Assembly: GCA_964610505.1 (NCBI GenBank)
Contig: CAZSXU010000016.1
Span: 32,824-96,823, forward strand
DNA: 64,000 nt
Direction: 5' to 3'
Source of the DNA: CAZSXU01 sp964610505
GTDB taxonomy: Bacteria > Arandabacterota > Arandabacteria > JAGLYR01
Part shown: piece after piece, positions 7,052 through 16,191 of the stretch
How positions within the stretch are numbered: position 1 is the stretch's first letter
Layout: each line of letters opens with the position of its first letter
Notes under the pieces: generated by a model
The model's input: only the letters and a program-made list of their open reading frames with translations
Databases searched by the model: none
What the model was told of the DNA's origin: nothing
Made by a program: the position numbers and the translations under genes

Positions 7052-8608
7052 GTGAAGCGCATTGCACAGATCAAGCGATGGGGCCGGTGGCTCACGCCGG
7101 TTCTTGCGGCTGCCTTTCTTGTCTGCATCCCCGCATGTAAGCAGAAGGAAACCGAATCTCCCGGCCAATGGGTCACGATTCTCCACACGAATGATATCCA
7201 CGGTCACTACCGTGCAACGCCTGCCAGCTGGGTGGATGGAAATCCCCCGGTTGGAGGGTTCCCCGCGGCCAGCTTCTTCGTCAGCCGCGAGCGGGGCGAT
7301 GCCGAGCGGAGTCTTCTTCTCGACGCCGGGGATTTCATGACCGGAAACCCCATCTGCGATCTCGACTACAATGGAGTCCGGGGAGGCGGGATGCCGGCCT
7401 TCTTCAACCTCCTGGGGTATGACGCCCTTTGTCTCGGCAATCATGATTTCGACCACAAGTGGGAAGTGACCCGCGGACTCATCGGCCTGACCGAGATGCC
7501 GGTGCTGTGCGCCAACGTCTTCAAGCCGTCGGGCGATCTTTTCTCCGACAAGGGGTACGAGATCTACAACCTGGACGGTGTACGCGTGGGCGTCATCGGG
7601 CTCGTCATGGACGGTCTATCCGGATACCTCAGATCCGGGGCCCTCGGAGATCTCTTCGTTGAGGCGGGGCTGGTTTCCGTCGAGAGAATTCTGGACGAGG
7701 TGGATCGGAAGACGGATCTCATCATCCTCTTGACCCACATCGGCGTCGAGACGGATGAGGCGGTGGCGGAGAGGCTCTCGGGCAGGGTGGACGTGATCGT
7801 CGGCGGGCACAGCCATACGAGAATCACGGAGCCGGAGCAAACGAGCGGGGTGGTCATCGTTCAGGCGGGCGGGAACAATCGTTACCTGGGTCGCCTGGAT
7901 GTCTTCGTCCAGGGAGACCGGGTCGCCGATTTCCGGGGACACCTCATCCCGATGTGGGTCAGTGAGGCAAAGCCCAATCCCGAGGTCGAGGCGCTGGCGG
8001 TGCAGTTTGACCAGCAGATCGACGATCTGTATGGAGCCGTCATTGCTGACATCACGGTCGACGGGTTCGGCTCTTCCCGGGCGGAGAGCAACATCGGCAA
8101 CTGGATCGCCGACCGACTGAGAGAAGCGGCCAAGGCCGATGTCGCGGTGATCAACAGCGGAGGCATCCGGAAACACCTGCCGAAGGGGCCGGTCAAGGCC
8201 CTCGACATCAAGGAGATGCTGCCTTTCGACAATCAGCTGATGGTATTCATGTGCACGGGCGAGGAACTTCTGACGATGGCCGCGACGAACGCCCGGGCGC
8301 TGGCGAACCAGGCGGGCGGGCTCCTTCAGGTCTCGGGAATCCGCTACCGCTGGAGGCGCGGGCCTGCGGGTGACGTCGTGATCGAAAGTGCGGAGGTGGG
8401 AGGGCGCCCGGTGAAAAAGGAGCGAATATACCGGGTGGCTTCGCCGGACTACTCGGTCACGCACAGCGACCGCTATTTCGGGTTTGAGCCTAAGAATGTC
8501 GAATCTCTGTATGTCGCCGTCAGCAAGGTCATCATGGACGCCGCGCGCGAGGCCGGCATTATCGATCCGAAGGTGGATGGACGAATGGCGGAGATCGGGG
8601 CTGAGTAG
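7052..8608 (+). CDS. Lipoprotein 5'-nucleotidase / UshA-type metallophosphoesterase
   Basis: The 518-residue protein starts at GTG 7052 behind GGAGGG; the open frame from 6974 overlaps the previous gene. A signal peptide ends in the lipobox CIPAC. The N-terminal calcineurin-like domain shows all dimetal motifs: HTNDIHGH, DAGDF, LGNHDFDH and GGHSHT. The C-terminal substrate domain has INSGGIR and MLPFDNQL. The family hydrolyses extracellular or periplasmic nucleotides, UDP-sugars or cyclic nucleotides to nucleosides and phosphate. The lipid anchor places it on a membrane facing the periplasm or surface. With the upstream P-loop protein and the nucleoside enzymes near 24-25 kb it suggests nucleotide salvage, though the exact substrate is not shown. 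Confidence 0.95.
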   Translation: MKRIAQIKRWGRWLTPVLAAAFLVCIPACKQKETESPGQWVTILHTNDIHGHYRATPASWVDGNPPVGGFPAASFFVSRERGDAERSLLLDAGDFMTGNPICDLDYNGVRGGGMPAFFNLLGYDALCLGNHDFDHKWEVTRGLIGLTEMPVLCANVFKPSGDLFSDKGYEIYNLDGVRVGVIGLVMDGLSGYLRSGALGDLFVEAGLVSVERILDEVDRKTDLIILLTHIGVETDEAVAERLSGRVDVIVGGHSHTRITEPEQTSGVVIVQAGGNNRYLGRLDVFVQGDRVADFRGHLIPMWVSEAKPNPEVEALAVQFDQQIDDLYGAVIADITVDGFGSSRAESNIGNWIADRLREAAKADVAVINSGGIRKHLPKGPVKALDIKEMLPFDNQLMVFMCTGEELLTMAATNARALANQAGGLLQVSGIRYRWRRGPAGDVVIESAEVGGRPVKKERIYRVASPDYSVTHSDRYFGFEPKNVESLYVAVSKVIMDAAREAGIIDPKVDGRMAEIGAE

Positions 8609-8700
8609 TATTCTCATAGGGCAAGTGGCGTGGGCGAGGAGCGAGGGCTGGGGTTTGTGATCCGGCTGTCGGTTCTCGGCTTTCGGCTATCGCATAATGA

Positions 8701-8727
8701 AAGGGGGTCCCGGGCGGGACCCCCCTT
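8701..8727. terminator. Bidirectional terminator-like hairpin between convergent genes
   Basis: AAGGGGGTCCCG and its near-perfect complement flank a very short loop. It sits midway between the ends of the 5'-nucleotidase (+) and the OB-fold protein (-). Confidence 0.62.
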
Positions 8728-8754
8728 CAGGAGAGTGTGGTTTAGCAAGATGTG

Positions 8755-9489
8755 CTACCGATACAGCGCCTTGACAGCACTCCACGACGTCTTCTCGGTC
8801 GGAGACGCACCGAAGATAATGTCCTGGGTACCGCGAGGCATCATCTGATAGTCCTGGCAGAGACCATCGGTCGGGTCGCTGTCATACTGGCCGCCAACAC
8901 CGATGACGTCCACCCAACCGGAGGGAATCACCATGGTGCCGAGGTCCGTCGAGCTGTCCTCATACACCGTACCGATGTTGCCATAGGCATCCTCGAAGGT
9001 GTGGGTGTAGTTGAACATGGTCACGCCATCGGCATCATGGAAGAACACACAATCGCACCGGAGAAGCGATCCTTCCCACGTTTCGCTCATCGCCTCGTTA
9101 GGCGCGACAATGTTCGGGTCCGTCGGGTTGCCGGAGGAATTGATCGTGACGGTGGGCGGGGTGCCCACGTCGGGCTCGTCGACCAGCTCGAGCAGACCGT
9201 TGTACTGATCGAGCCAGGCTGTCACGGTGACGTCGTCACCCACAGCGAAGAAGTCGACAATCGGGTAGTCATAGAACAGGATTCCACCCGTGTCATCTTC
9301 GATGACGCAGGGACCGGAAACGCCGAGCTCATCGAGGTTCTTGACGATGCCGCGAACGGTAACCTGCATGCCCACGAACGCCGACACGCAATCAGCATCC
9401 ACGGCCTTGATGACAGCGATGTCTGTTGGCTCCGCAAAGGCGGGCGCAGCCAACAGGACTGCGAGTGACAAACCAATCAAAGTCTTCAT
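8755..9489 (-). CDS. Secreted OB-fold-like protein without a sorting domain
   Basis: The 244-residue protein starts at ATG 9489, behind GAGGAGG. After the signal peptide (MKTLIGLSLAVLLAAPAFA) comes one OB-fold-like unit of the YhcR type: VTVRGIVKNL, CVIEDDTGGILF, GDDVTVTAWLDQYNGLLEL. A second related half follows, with WEGSLLRCDCV and DVIGVGGQYD. Unlike its neighbours at 9.7 and 3.7 kb it ends (TSWSAVKALYR) without a FlgD/sorting domain, so it may stay periplasmic. It has no catalytic motif I recognise. The similarity to the first domain of the phospholipase-D-like protein suggests a common binding role, possibly nucleic acid or divalent metal. Confidence 0.85.
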   Translation of the reverse strand: MKTLIGLSLAVLLAAPAFAEPTDIAVIKAVDADCVSAFVGMQVTVRGIVKNLDELGVSGPCVIEDDTGGILFYDYPIVDFFAVGDDVTVTAWLDQYNGLLELVDEPDVGTPPTVTINSSGNPTDPNIVAPNEAMSETWEGSLLRCDCVFFHDADGVTMFNYTHTFEDAYGNIGTVYEDSSTDLGTMVIPSGWVDVIGVGGQYDSDPTDGLCQDYQMMPRGTQDIIFGASPTEKTSWSAVKALYR

Positions 9490-9611
9490 CTCGTACAACC
9501 TCCTCAAAGTTGAACTTCCGTGAACATTTCGCCGCCGAAGCGGCCTAACGAGACTGGTCTCATCCGACCGATAGAACCACCTCCTCGGGATACATGGCCC
9601 TTTTTTGGGGC

Positions 9612-9653
9612 GTTCCTCCCGGGCCTCTCAAGGAGGAGAAGCCCGGGAAGAAC
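9612..9653 (-). terminator. Hairpin after the 9692-11605 gene
   Basis: CCCGGGC (9618-9624) pairs with GCCCGGG (9641-9647), extended on both sides by imperfect pairing. On the minus strand an A-rich run follows rather than a U-tract. Confidence 0.5.
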
Positions 9654-9691
9654 CGGCTCAGTTGCGGGAAACGGGTTCTCCGGCCGTCTCC

Positions 9692-11605
9692 CTACTTGAC
9701 AAGCACCAATTTCTTCACCTCAACACGCTCGCCCGCCTGCAGGCGGCAGTAGTAAACGCCCGCAGCCGTAGCCTGACCGTTTGAGTCCTCACCGTTCCAA
9801 CGCACACGGTAGCTGCCCGTGGCCATCGGCTGGTGAACCAGGGTCCGGACCAGGCGGCCGTTGACGTCGAAGATGCTCAAATTCACTTCCGCACGAGAAT
9901 CGATCCCGAACTCGATCGTGGTTTCCGGGTTGAACGGGTTCGGGTAGTTCTTGAACTCGACGACCCGCAGCGGCAGATCCTCGATGGCGACGTCGGCCAG
10001 GAACAGCGTATCGATGTCGGCATCCGTCCTCGGCTGGAGTGTCCACACATCGTAGCTGTACTGCAGAAGGCCCGTGATGCTGACACTGTCGCCGGTGTGA
10101 GCGTAGTAGTCGTAGTCGCCGTAATAGCCGACCGCGCAGGTGTCCGTACCGCGGCTGATGTTGAACCCGTATTGCGCCGTGGACACCGTCGCGTCTTCGA
10201 CCCGAACAAGACAGGCCTCCCAGGCCTCGGCCGTGTCGCCGGGGCTGGGTGTCGTCAGGACCGAAATGTCCAGAACGTCGGGCTGCATGTCCGGTGTGGT
10301 ACAGAAGATGGGGCTACTGACGTACATCGGGGCAGAGATCTCGGTGAAACCGTAATACTCATCGACGTAGCCCGCGATGATCAGACTGTCGCCCCGGCTG
10401 GGCCGTGCGTCGGTGCCGTAGATGTAGAGGCCGTTATACGGTCCGCCGCCAGGCGTGCCGATGTAGAAGTGCGTGAACACCTCGGAGCCGCCGGTGACCT
10501 GTCCGGCAATCGTCACGATCTCCCCCACGACCTGAGACGTATCGCCCTCCCCTGGAGTTTGAACGAAGGAGATGGGATTGACCCCAATGTAGAAATCGGC
10601 TGTCTGGCATTCCGACATGGGAACACCTTCGGAGTTTTCGAGGTTGCAGACCAGAAGCTGTTCCGGGGTTTCGGGCGCCGGCGCCGTGTGGTTGATGTAG
10701 ACCAACCTGTAGTCGGCCCCGTGCCGGACGCTGCTCGTCACCGTGACCGTCAGGAACGAGAAGTTCGTCGGATCACTGGCTGTCTCTGCCGACACCTCGC
10801 GGTCGAAAGAGGCGATGACTCTCGTTCCGGAGACGGAGTACGCCTGGACCAGGTTCGGAGGCGGAGGATCCCCAAGGTAGACGATGTCCTCATTGCCTTG
10901 CGGGATCAGGTTGTATTCAAGGAGACCACCGTAGCTTGCAGAGTTCCACATCCCGATCACATACTCCAGCGAGTCGCCGGGGGCCGGGTAGGCGAGTGTC
11001 GGGATGGCCAGCTTGTCGTCGATCCGGATCGTGTCGGTGACGGCCTTAAGGCCCGTGAAGTCCTCCTTTTCCACGAGATTAGCCTCGGGGTAGTCGGGCA
11101 TGTTGTAGTAGCCCGTGCACACCAGCGTGTCAAGGAGAACACGCACGCCTTCCCACTTCTCGCAGAGGGTGTCTGCCGCCCAGAGCCCCAAGTCCGCGGT
11201 CGTCAGCGGCACCGGGGGGATCTGTCCATAGTCCGCCTGGATGAGCGTGACGGTTTCGTTGGTCACATTGTCGATCTCGGTCAGGTCGTTGTACTCCTCA
11301 TAGGTACCCGAGACTGAGATCAGGTCTCCCACCCCGACCTCGGGTAAATCGGCGCCCATGTAGACCAGAACACCGCTCCATTCCCCGTTCGAATACCCCG
11401 GACAGCCGTTCGCCTCCTGGCAGTAGAGTCCGAACGTCGTCGGCTTCAGATCGATGGCCTGCACGACGAGACTGTCGACCCAGACTTCCGTGCCGATGAT
11501 GACATTGCCGAGATTGAGATCGCAGATGGTCGTCGTGTCCACCTGCGCGGCCGCAGGTATCGCCATGAGCACCGCAATACCCGTCAATACCAGGATCTTG
11601 CGCAT
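9692..11605 (-). CDS. Secreted multi-OB-fold protein with C-terminal NPFNP sorting-type domain
   Basis: The 637-residue protein starts at ATG 11605 (MRKILVLTGIAVLMAIPAAAQ, a clean signal peptide) behind AGGAGG; the longer frame to 11743 is not supported. It appears to hold three OB-fold-like units of the YhcR type, seen as repeats of GDLISVSGTYEEYNDLTEI, GDSLIIAGYVDEYYGFTEI and GDSVSITGLLQYSYD. A bacterial Ig-like stretch near residues 250-340 separates the first from the others. The last 85 residues are the FlgD/sorting-type domain (FKNYPNPFNP ... GVYYCRLQAGE). No enzyme motif is visible. I infer a surface or released binding protein related to its 3.7 and 8.8 kb relatives. Confidence 0.88.
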   Translation of the reverse strand: MRKILVLTGIAVLMAIPAAAQVDTTTICDLNLGNVIIGTEVWVDSLVVQAIDLKPTTFGLYCQEANGCPGYSNGEWSGVLVYMGADLPEVGVGDLISVSGTYEEYNDLTEIDNVTNETVTLIQADYGQIPPVPLTTADLGLWAADTLCEKWEGVRVLLDTLVCTGYYNMPDYPEANLVEKEDFTGLKAVTDTIRIDDKLAIPTLAYPAPGDSLEYVIGMWNSASYGGLLEYNLIPQGNEDIVYLGDPPPPNLVQAYSVSGTRVIASFDREVSAETASDPTNFSFLTVTVTSSVRHGADYRLVYINHTAPAPETPEQLLVCNLENSEGVPMSECQTADFYIGVNPISFVQTPGEGDTSQVVGEIVTIAGQVTGGSEVFTHFYIGTPGGGPYNGLYIYGTDARPSRGDSLIIAGYVDEYYGFTEISAPMYVSSPIFCTTPDMQPDVLDISVLTTPSPGDTAEAWEACLVRVEDATVSTAQYGFNISRGTDTCAVGYYGDYDYYAHTGDSVSITGLLQYSYDVWTLQPRTDADIDTLFLADVAIEDLPLRVVEFKNYPNPFNPETTIEFGIDSRAEVNLSIFDVNGRLVRTLVHQPMATGSYRVRWNGEDSNGQATAAGVYYCRLQAGERVEVKKLVLVK

Positions 11606-11755
11606 AACAAACCTCCTAGGCAGGGGCCTACCACTACGGAACACGTGCTTCCACTTCCGACATCGGGATCGGTTGCTGTTTGATGAATCACCTCCTCCTG
11701 ATTCCCTCGCCGCGCCGGTCGGGACGCGACGGAGCATCCGCATGTACGTCGCATC

Positions 11756-13180
11756 TTACGGTAGAAGATCAGTAATGATCTTCGCCAGTTCCGCCTTTCC
11801 GTTGCCGTTTCCATCACAGAATTCCCATGCAAAGCTCACACAGATCGAACTGCCGCCACCGGGCAGGTCCTTCCTCACACCGATCGACCACGTTTCGTCC
11901 TGACCCCAACCGGGATAGACTCCCAGGGGGATGCGGTAGAGCTGGATGGCGTTGTCGTGCACCGAGAACATCTCGACCTTGGTCAGGGGGCGGATGGTCC
12001 TCAGTGTATCCAGGCCGCTGCCCGCCGCCGGTATGATGGGGTAGGTGGGAAGAACCTGGAAGTCCGTGTACAGGTAGATAGGATCCTCAATGAAGACCTT
12101 CTTGATGCCCAGGTACTCATTGGTGAACTCTTCGGTGATGGCGCTTTCGAACCCCAGCGCCGACATGCTCACCAACACGAGCGAACCACCCCGGTCCAAG
12201 TACTCGCGAGTACCGGACTCCAGGTACAGCCAGAACTGGGAGTTGTCGTTCTCGAGCCCCGTGTACCACAGAACAACGTCAAACAACTCCAGGGTGGCCG
12301 AAATGTAATTCTGATGGGAGAAGCCCCGGTCGGTCTCGAAATCGTACACGCTGTACAGCTCGCCTCCGGAGGCCAGGGAATCCAGTACATCACGGTAGAA
12401 AGGATCCGAGATCAGGGTGCCCCCGGGGACCGAGACGTCCACGTCGTCCACCAGGAGGATTCTCCCGATCGGTTGTCTCACATGCCACGTGTAGGATACC
12501 GTCGCACTGGTGTCGGAACCGCTGTCGACGGCCTGGAGGTATACGGTCCGGTCTCTGTCGACGGTGTCCAGAAGGTCGTCCTTTCCGAACGTATGATCGG
12601 ATGCCCAGCCTGGAAGCGAGTAGACCGTGTCCGCCCCGTCCAGCCAGATCCGGAATTCGGAGATCGTGTCGCTGCCGTCCACGCTATCGTACGCCGTCCA
12701 GGCGAAGGTCATGGCCGGGAGCGTTACGTCCCTCAGGATGCTTTCGTCGAAATACACGTGCGGGGGCGAATTGCGAAGGAGCAGGTTCACGCTGGCCGGC
12801 GTCGGATCTTCCGCGCCGGCGTCGTCGACCGCCTTGACTTCGAACACGTGCAGGGCAACCCCGTCGGACACGGGGAGATAGAAGGTCGATTCCGTGAGAG
12901 TCGTCGTGACCCAGGCCGTGTCACCGGAGTACGAGGGTCCCGAGTCGCACAGGAACCGGAAGAGATAGTGGGTGACCTCTCCGTCGCTATCTTCGCCCCA
13001 CCAGCTCAGTGTCTGAATGTAAAGACTCGTATCCGGGTCCTGCGGCAGAAACACACTCGTCTCCGGCGGCCGGTTACCCGTGATCGGCCCCGCAGCGTCT
13101 TTCCCGCAATTCACCATTGCGAACACGCCGAGGACAACGACCGCGCCCATCCACACCCATCTCTTCGTATGCGTTCTCAT
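11756..13180 (-). CDS. Lipoprotein with Ig-like repeats and an alpha/beta domain, function unknown
   Basis: The 474-residue protein starts at ATG 13180 behind GAGGGGGAG. Its signal peptide ends in a lipobox-like AMVNC. Residues about 30-240 contain two Ig/FN3-like units (SWWGEDSDGEVTHYLFRF and FAWTAYDSVDGSDTISEFRIW). From about 255 an alpha/beta segment begins IGRILLVDDVD and continues DVVLWYTG and YLDRGGSLVLVS, which resembles the glutamine-amidotransferase-like fold seen in FCB secreted proteins, without a visible Cys-His catalytic pair. It is the last gene of the TonB-receptor operon, 49 nt after the sorted protein. GAAGATC-agtaat-GATCTTC at its 3' end could act as a short terminator stem. 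Function unknown. Confidence 0.85.
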   Translation of the reverse strand: MRTHTKRWVWMGAVVVLGVFAMVNCGKDAAGPITGNRPPETSVFLPQDPDTSLYIQTLSWWGEDSDGEVTHYLFRFLCDSGPSYSGDTAWVTTTLTESTFYLPVSDGVALHVFEVKAVDDAGAEDPTPASVNLLLRNSPPHVYFDESILRDVTLPAMTFAWTAYDSVDGSDTISEFRIWLDGADTVYSLPGWASDHTFGKDDLLDTVDRDRTVYLQAVDSGSDTSATVSYTWHVRQPIGRILLVDDVDVSVPGGTLISDPFYRDVLDSLASGGELYSVYDFETDRGFSHQNYISATLELFDVVLWYTGLENDNSQFWLYLESGTREYLDRGGSLVLVSMSALGFESAITEEFTNEYLGIKKVFIEDPIYLYTDFQVLPTYPIIPAAGSGLDTLRTIRPLTKVEMFSVHDNAIQLYRIPLGVYPGWGQDETWSIGVRKDLPGGGSSICVSFAWEFCDGNGNGKAELAKIITDLLP

Positions 13181-13229
13181 ACTCCCCCTCACCTGATCAC
13201 CATAAACTTACCGACAAACTTGCGCCTTT

Positions 13230-15203
13230 TCACCGGATGACCATGAACTTACCGACAAACGCCTCACCCGTTCCCCTGTCGCTGACGGTAAAGAGATACA
13301 GTCCCGACGCGACCGGCTGATCATTGCGTGAGATCAGGTCCCACGCGCACATCCCGCCCGAGAACGAAAGACTCTCGCCCGCCGTGCTCCGGATCGCCGA
13401 GATGTTTCCTGCATCGTAGGTTTCTCCGTTGAAATCGATCTCGTCGATGAGGTCCCCGCTCAAAGAGTAGATCCGAATCAGCGCTCTCTCCGGCAGGTTT
13501 GCGAACCAGAGATATGCCTCTCGTTCGCGGGCACCGTCCCACACGGCATCGCCGTGATAGGGGTTCGGAAACACCAGGACCTTCCTCGGGTTGGGCTCCG
13601 CCGACGAGCCGGGTACGGCCATCGTCAGATTCTGCTTGATCCCGCTCTCCAGGCTCCCGATCTTCTCCGTGCCCGTATCGAAGGCGGTCACGGAAACCCA
13701 GTACTCGAAACCATCCTTGACGGTATCGATGGTATAGCAGTACTCGAAGTCGATCCCATCGATGACCACGGGTACGTCCAGGCGAACATCGTCAAACCCG
13801 GTCTCGTACCCGATCCCGTTCCCCGGCATGTCGAATTCCTTGACGAGAACGAAGTCTTCGTCCTCAGCCCCCGCCCTTCGGGACACGTGGATCCGGTACC
13901 CCTCGAAATCAAAGAGCGTGGAGTCGGCCGGATCGGGAAGCCCCTCGAAGGAGTCATCCCAGTAAACATCGAGTGCGTTCTTCCGGGGAGCGATCACCAT
14001 TCGCGGCGAGAAGGGAGGGCCGGGGATCACGTAGTTGCTCTCGTACGCCTCCTGGACGATTACAGAGGACGTACGCAAATGATCCAGGTCCCGACCCCCC
14101 AGGAACGCGAAGACGAAATTGATGGTGCTGTCCGGCGGCAGGCTCTTGTACGGGCCGACGCATACGATCTCCACGGGATCATCCGTCCCTTCGTGACCGA
14201 TGTCCTCCGTACTCATAATCTCGCCACTGGCCATGATCGCGTATCGCTCTGCGTCCTGGTCCCTGTCCGTGCTCCCCGGATCCCAATCCCACCATCTGAA
14301 GCTCACGGATGAATGCCCCAGGGGCGGATCGTCCGGTTCCGGAGTCGACCCCAGATGTTTGAAGGCCCCATAGTAGGGCGCCGTGCCGTTACCGAAATTG
14401 GTCCGGTGTTCCGCGCAGAAGCGATGCTCCTCATCGAAATCGAGGAGCTTATTGTGGAACCAGCCCGACGGCGGCCAGGTCTCGAACGCTCCCTTCCAGC
14501 CGGAGGCCATCTCCCCATACATCCCCAGGTAAACGTTCGTAAGCGTGTTCTCGCTCACATTCGTGATATCGAAGGACACGATCACGAAGGAATTGGCGAA
14601 TTCGTAGCTCCAGAGGTAGCTGTTCTGGACCACGCGAATGCCCATCGGGCGGTGCGTCTCTGCCACGCTCGAGCGTGGTGGCTTGATGCTCATATCGTCG
14701 TACACGCAATAGAAGTCCTGCTCCGAGACAGCGTCGGGATGGTATGTGTTCCTGAAAATCAGGATCGATCGCTCCCGAATGAACCGCGTCCGGGGAGTGA
14801 ATTCGGTTTGCGCGGATCCCCCCGAACGCCAGTACCCGTCCACCGTTCCGGTGGTCACCAGCGTGTCGCCCATCACACTGATGGCGCCCACCCAGAGACC
14901 GGCTCGAATCAGGTGCTCGACTTCGGAGCCGAGGGGATACTCCATCGACGGGTCCCGGGTGACGAAGTCATTGCCGAAGAAGCCGTAGTTCGTGATGTTC
15001 AGACCCAGAAGGTTGCCGTCGGTAATCCGGTCTACGTAGGCAAACGTGTCCGCCGCCGCTGCCTTGAACGCCGGCAGATCGGCCGGTGGATCATGTGAAG
15101 ACAACACCTTGCTGCTGACGGGCGTCCCCATAAACGCGAGGCTCACCAGCCCACAGAGCACGATTCCGCTCAATCCCTTCGTCACCATCGCCCGCTTCCT
15201 CAT
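13230..15203 (-). CDS. Secreted protein with FPNPY-type C-terminal sorting domain
   Basis: The 657-residue protein is read from ATG 15203, which overlaps the upstream TGA as ATGA and so suggests translational coupling. A signal peptide (residues about 10-30) is followed by a long beta-rich region without a recognised enzyme motif. Near 370-500 there are FN3-like strands (NALDVYWDDSFEGLPDP, FDFEGYRIHVSR, YWVSVTAFDTG). The C-terminus begins VFPNPYHGDAVWDG and ends GLYLFTVSDRGTGE ... KFMVIR, a variant of the sorting-type domain. FCB proteins of this sort are exported to the surface. As fourth gene of the receptor operon it may be a secreted partner of the receptor, PorV-like protein and propeller lipoprotein; that role is inferred from context. 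Confidence 0.88.
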   Translation of the reverse strand: MRKRAMVTKGLSGIVLCGLVSLAFMGTPVSSKVLSSHDPPADLPAFKAAAADTFAYVDRITDGNLLGLNITNYGFFGNDFVTRDPSMEYPLGSEVEHLIRAGLWVGAISVMGDTLVTTGTVDGYWRSGGSAQTEFTPRTRFIRERSILIFRNTYHPDAVSEQDFYCVYDDMSIKPPRSSVAETHRPMGIRVVQNSYLWSYEFANSFVIVSFDITNVSENTLTNVYLGMYGEMASGWKGAFETWPPSGWFHNKLLDFDEEHRFCAEHRTNFGNGTAPYYGAFKHLGSTPEPDDPPLGHSSVSFRWWDWDPGSTDRDQDAERYAIMASGEIMSTEDIGHEGTDDPVEIVCVGPYKSLPPDSTINFVFAFLGGRDLDHLRTSSVIVQEAYESNYVIPGPPFSPRMVIAPRKNALDVYWDDSFEGLPDPADSTLFDFEGYRIHVSRRAGAEDEDFVLVKEFDMPGNGIGYETGFDDVRLDVPVVIDGIDFEYCYTIDTVKDGFEYWVSVTAFDTGTEKIGSLESGIKQNLTMAVPGSSAEPNPRKVLVFPNPYHGDAVWDGAREREAYLWFANLPERALIRIYSLSGDLIDEIDFNGETYDAGNISAIRSTAGESLSFSGGMCAWDLISRNDQPVASGLYLFTVSDRGTGEAFVGKFMVIR

Positions 15204-16177
15204 TTCAGGTCCCATACCAGGATCGATCCCAGAGAATCATCGATCGCAAAAACGGATTTGTTATTGACTCCCATCGCCCGGAGATGCGGCGGCTGTCCGG
15301 CCGACGTGTCATAGTTGACCGTCGTGAAGGGAGCGAGATCTTCCTGCGTGAATTTGAAGATCCGCCTGTTGCCCTGGTCGGTCACATACACGAAACCGTC
15401 CGTGTCCGTCGCCACGTCCACCGGAGCCGAGAAAGGCAGTTTGACTTCGTTCCCTTCCTCGTCCTCGTACGTGTAGCCGTCGAGGAACCGCAGCCCGAGT
15501 TGCACCGAATCGGGATTGACCTCCTGGATCCAGTTCTTGCCCGTATCCGCAATCCACAGGTACCGGCCGTCGTAATAGAGACCGTGCGGCTGAATCACGT
15601 GACCCAGACCGAATCCGCTGTCGGCAATGTCCTCGGTGAACTTCGGGGTACCGTCCGGCAGATACGCCCTCACGAAACTCATCTCGCGATCGGCAACGAA
15701 AATGGTGCCGCTGTCGTCCGCCGCCAGCCCTCCAAAGGCCGCCCAGTCCGAATCGGTGAAAGTCACCACGGGTGACCCACCGTCGGATTCGAACACCTTC
15801 ACGTTCATGTCCCCGCGGTCCGCCACCAGGATATGGCCGTCCGGAGCCTCGGACACCACGACCGGATCAATGATGCCGTCGAAGGTCCAGCCGGGACCTC
15901 TCAGCACGTCCTGGTAGTAGGGGGTAACGCCGTCGGCAGAAGCGATGTAGAGGAGCCCTCCCCGGGCCAACTCCAGGTCCGTAGCCGTCTCGAATCCGAT
16001 CCGCTCGTAGTTGAAGACGTACGAATCGGGCAGCGGCAGCTCCTTGTTCCAGGGTTTCTCCTCCGGCGCTTCGATCCGCTGGCCGCAGCTCGCCAGCATC
16101 CCCAACGTGAAGATCACCATCAGGGCGCCGGCCGTCTTCCCAGAAACGCTCTTCGTCAATCCACCCATCCCTCTCAT
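15200..16177 (-). CDS. NHL-repeat beta-propeller lipoprotein
   Basis: The 325-residue protein has a signal peptide ending in the lipobox MLASC. The rest is a propeller: blades are marked by GHILVADRGDMNVKVF, GTIFVADREMSFVRAY, RYLWIADTGKNWIQEV and GFVYVTDQGNRRIFKF, each a strand ending in D-x-G/N-x-(R/N)-(I/V). About six blades fit the length. NHL propellers bind proteins or glycans and are seldom enzymatic. ATG 16177 lies very near the GAGGAGGG site, so ATG 16168 is equally possible. The stop overlaps the next start by 4 nt, and the PorV-like gene ends 14 nt upstream. Position in the operon suggests a surface accessory of the TonB-dependent receptor. Confidence 0.9.
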   Translation of the reverse strand: MRGMGGLTKSVSGKTAGALMVIFTLGMLASCGQRIEAPEEKPWNKELPLPDSYVFNYERIGFETATDLELARGGLLYIASADGVTPYYQDVLRGPGWTFDGIIDPVVVSEAPDGHILVADRGDMNVKVFESDGGSPVVTFTDSDWAAFGGLAADDSGTIFVADREMSFVRAYLPDGTPKFTEDIADSGFGLGHVIQPHGLYYDGRYLWIADTGKNWIQEVNPDSVQLGLRFLDGYTYEDEEGNEVKLPFSAPVDVATDTDGFVYVTDQGNRRIFKFTQEDLAPFTTVNYDTSAGQPPHLRAMGVNNKSVFAIDDSLGSILVWDLK

Positions 16178-16191
16178 ACCCTCCTCATCCT

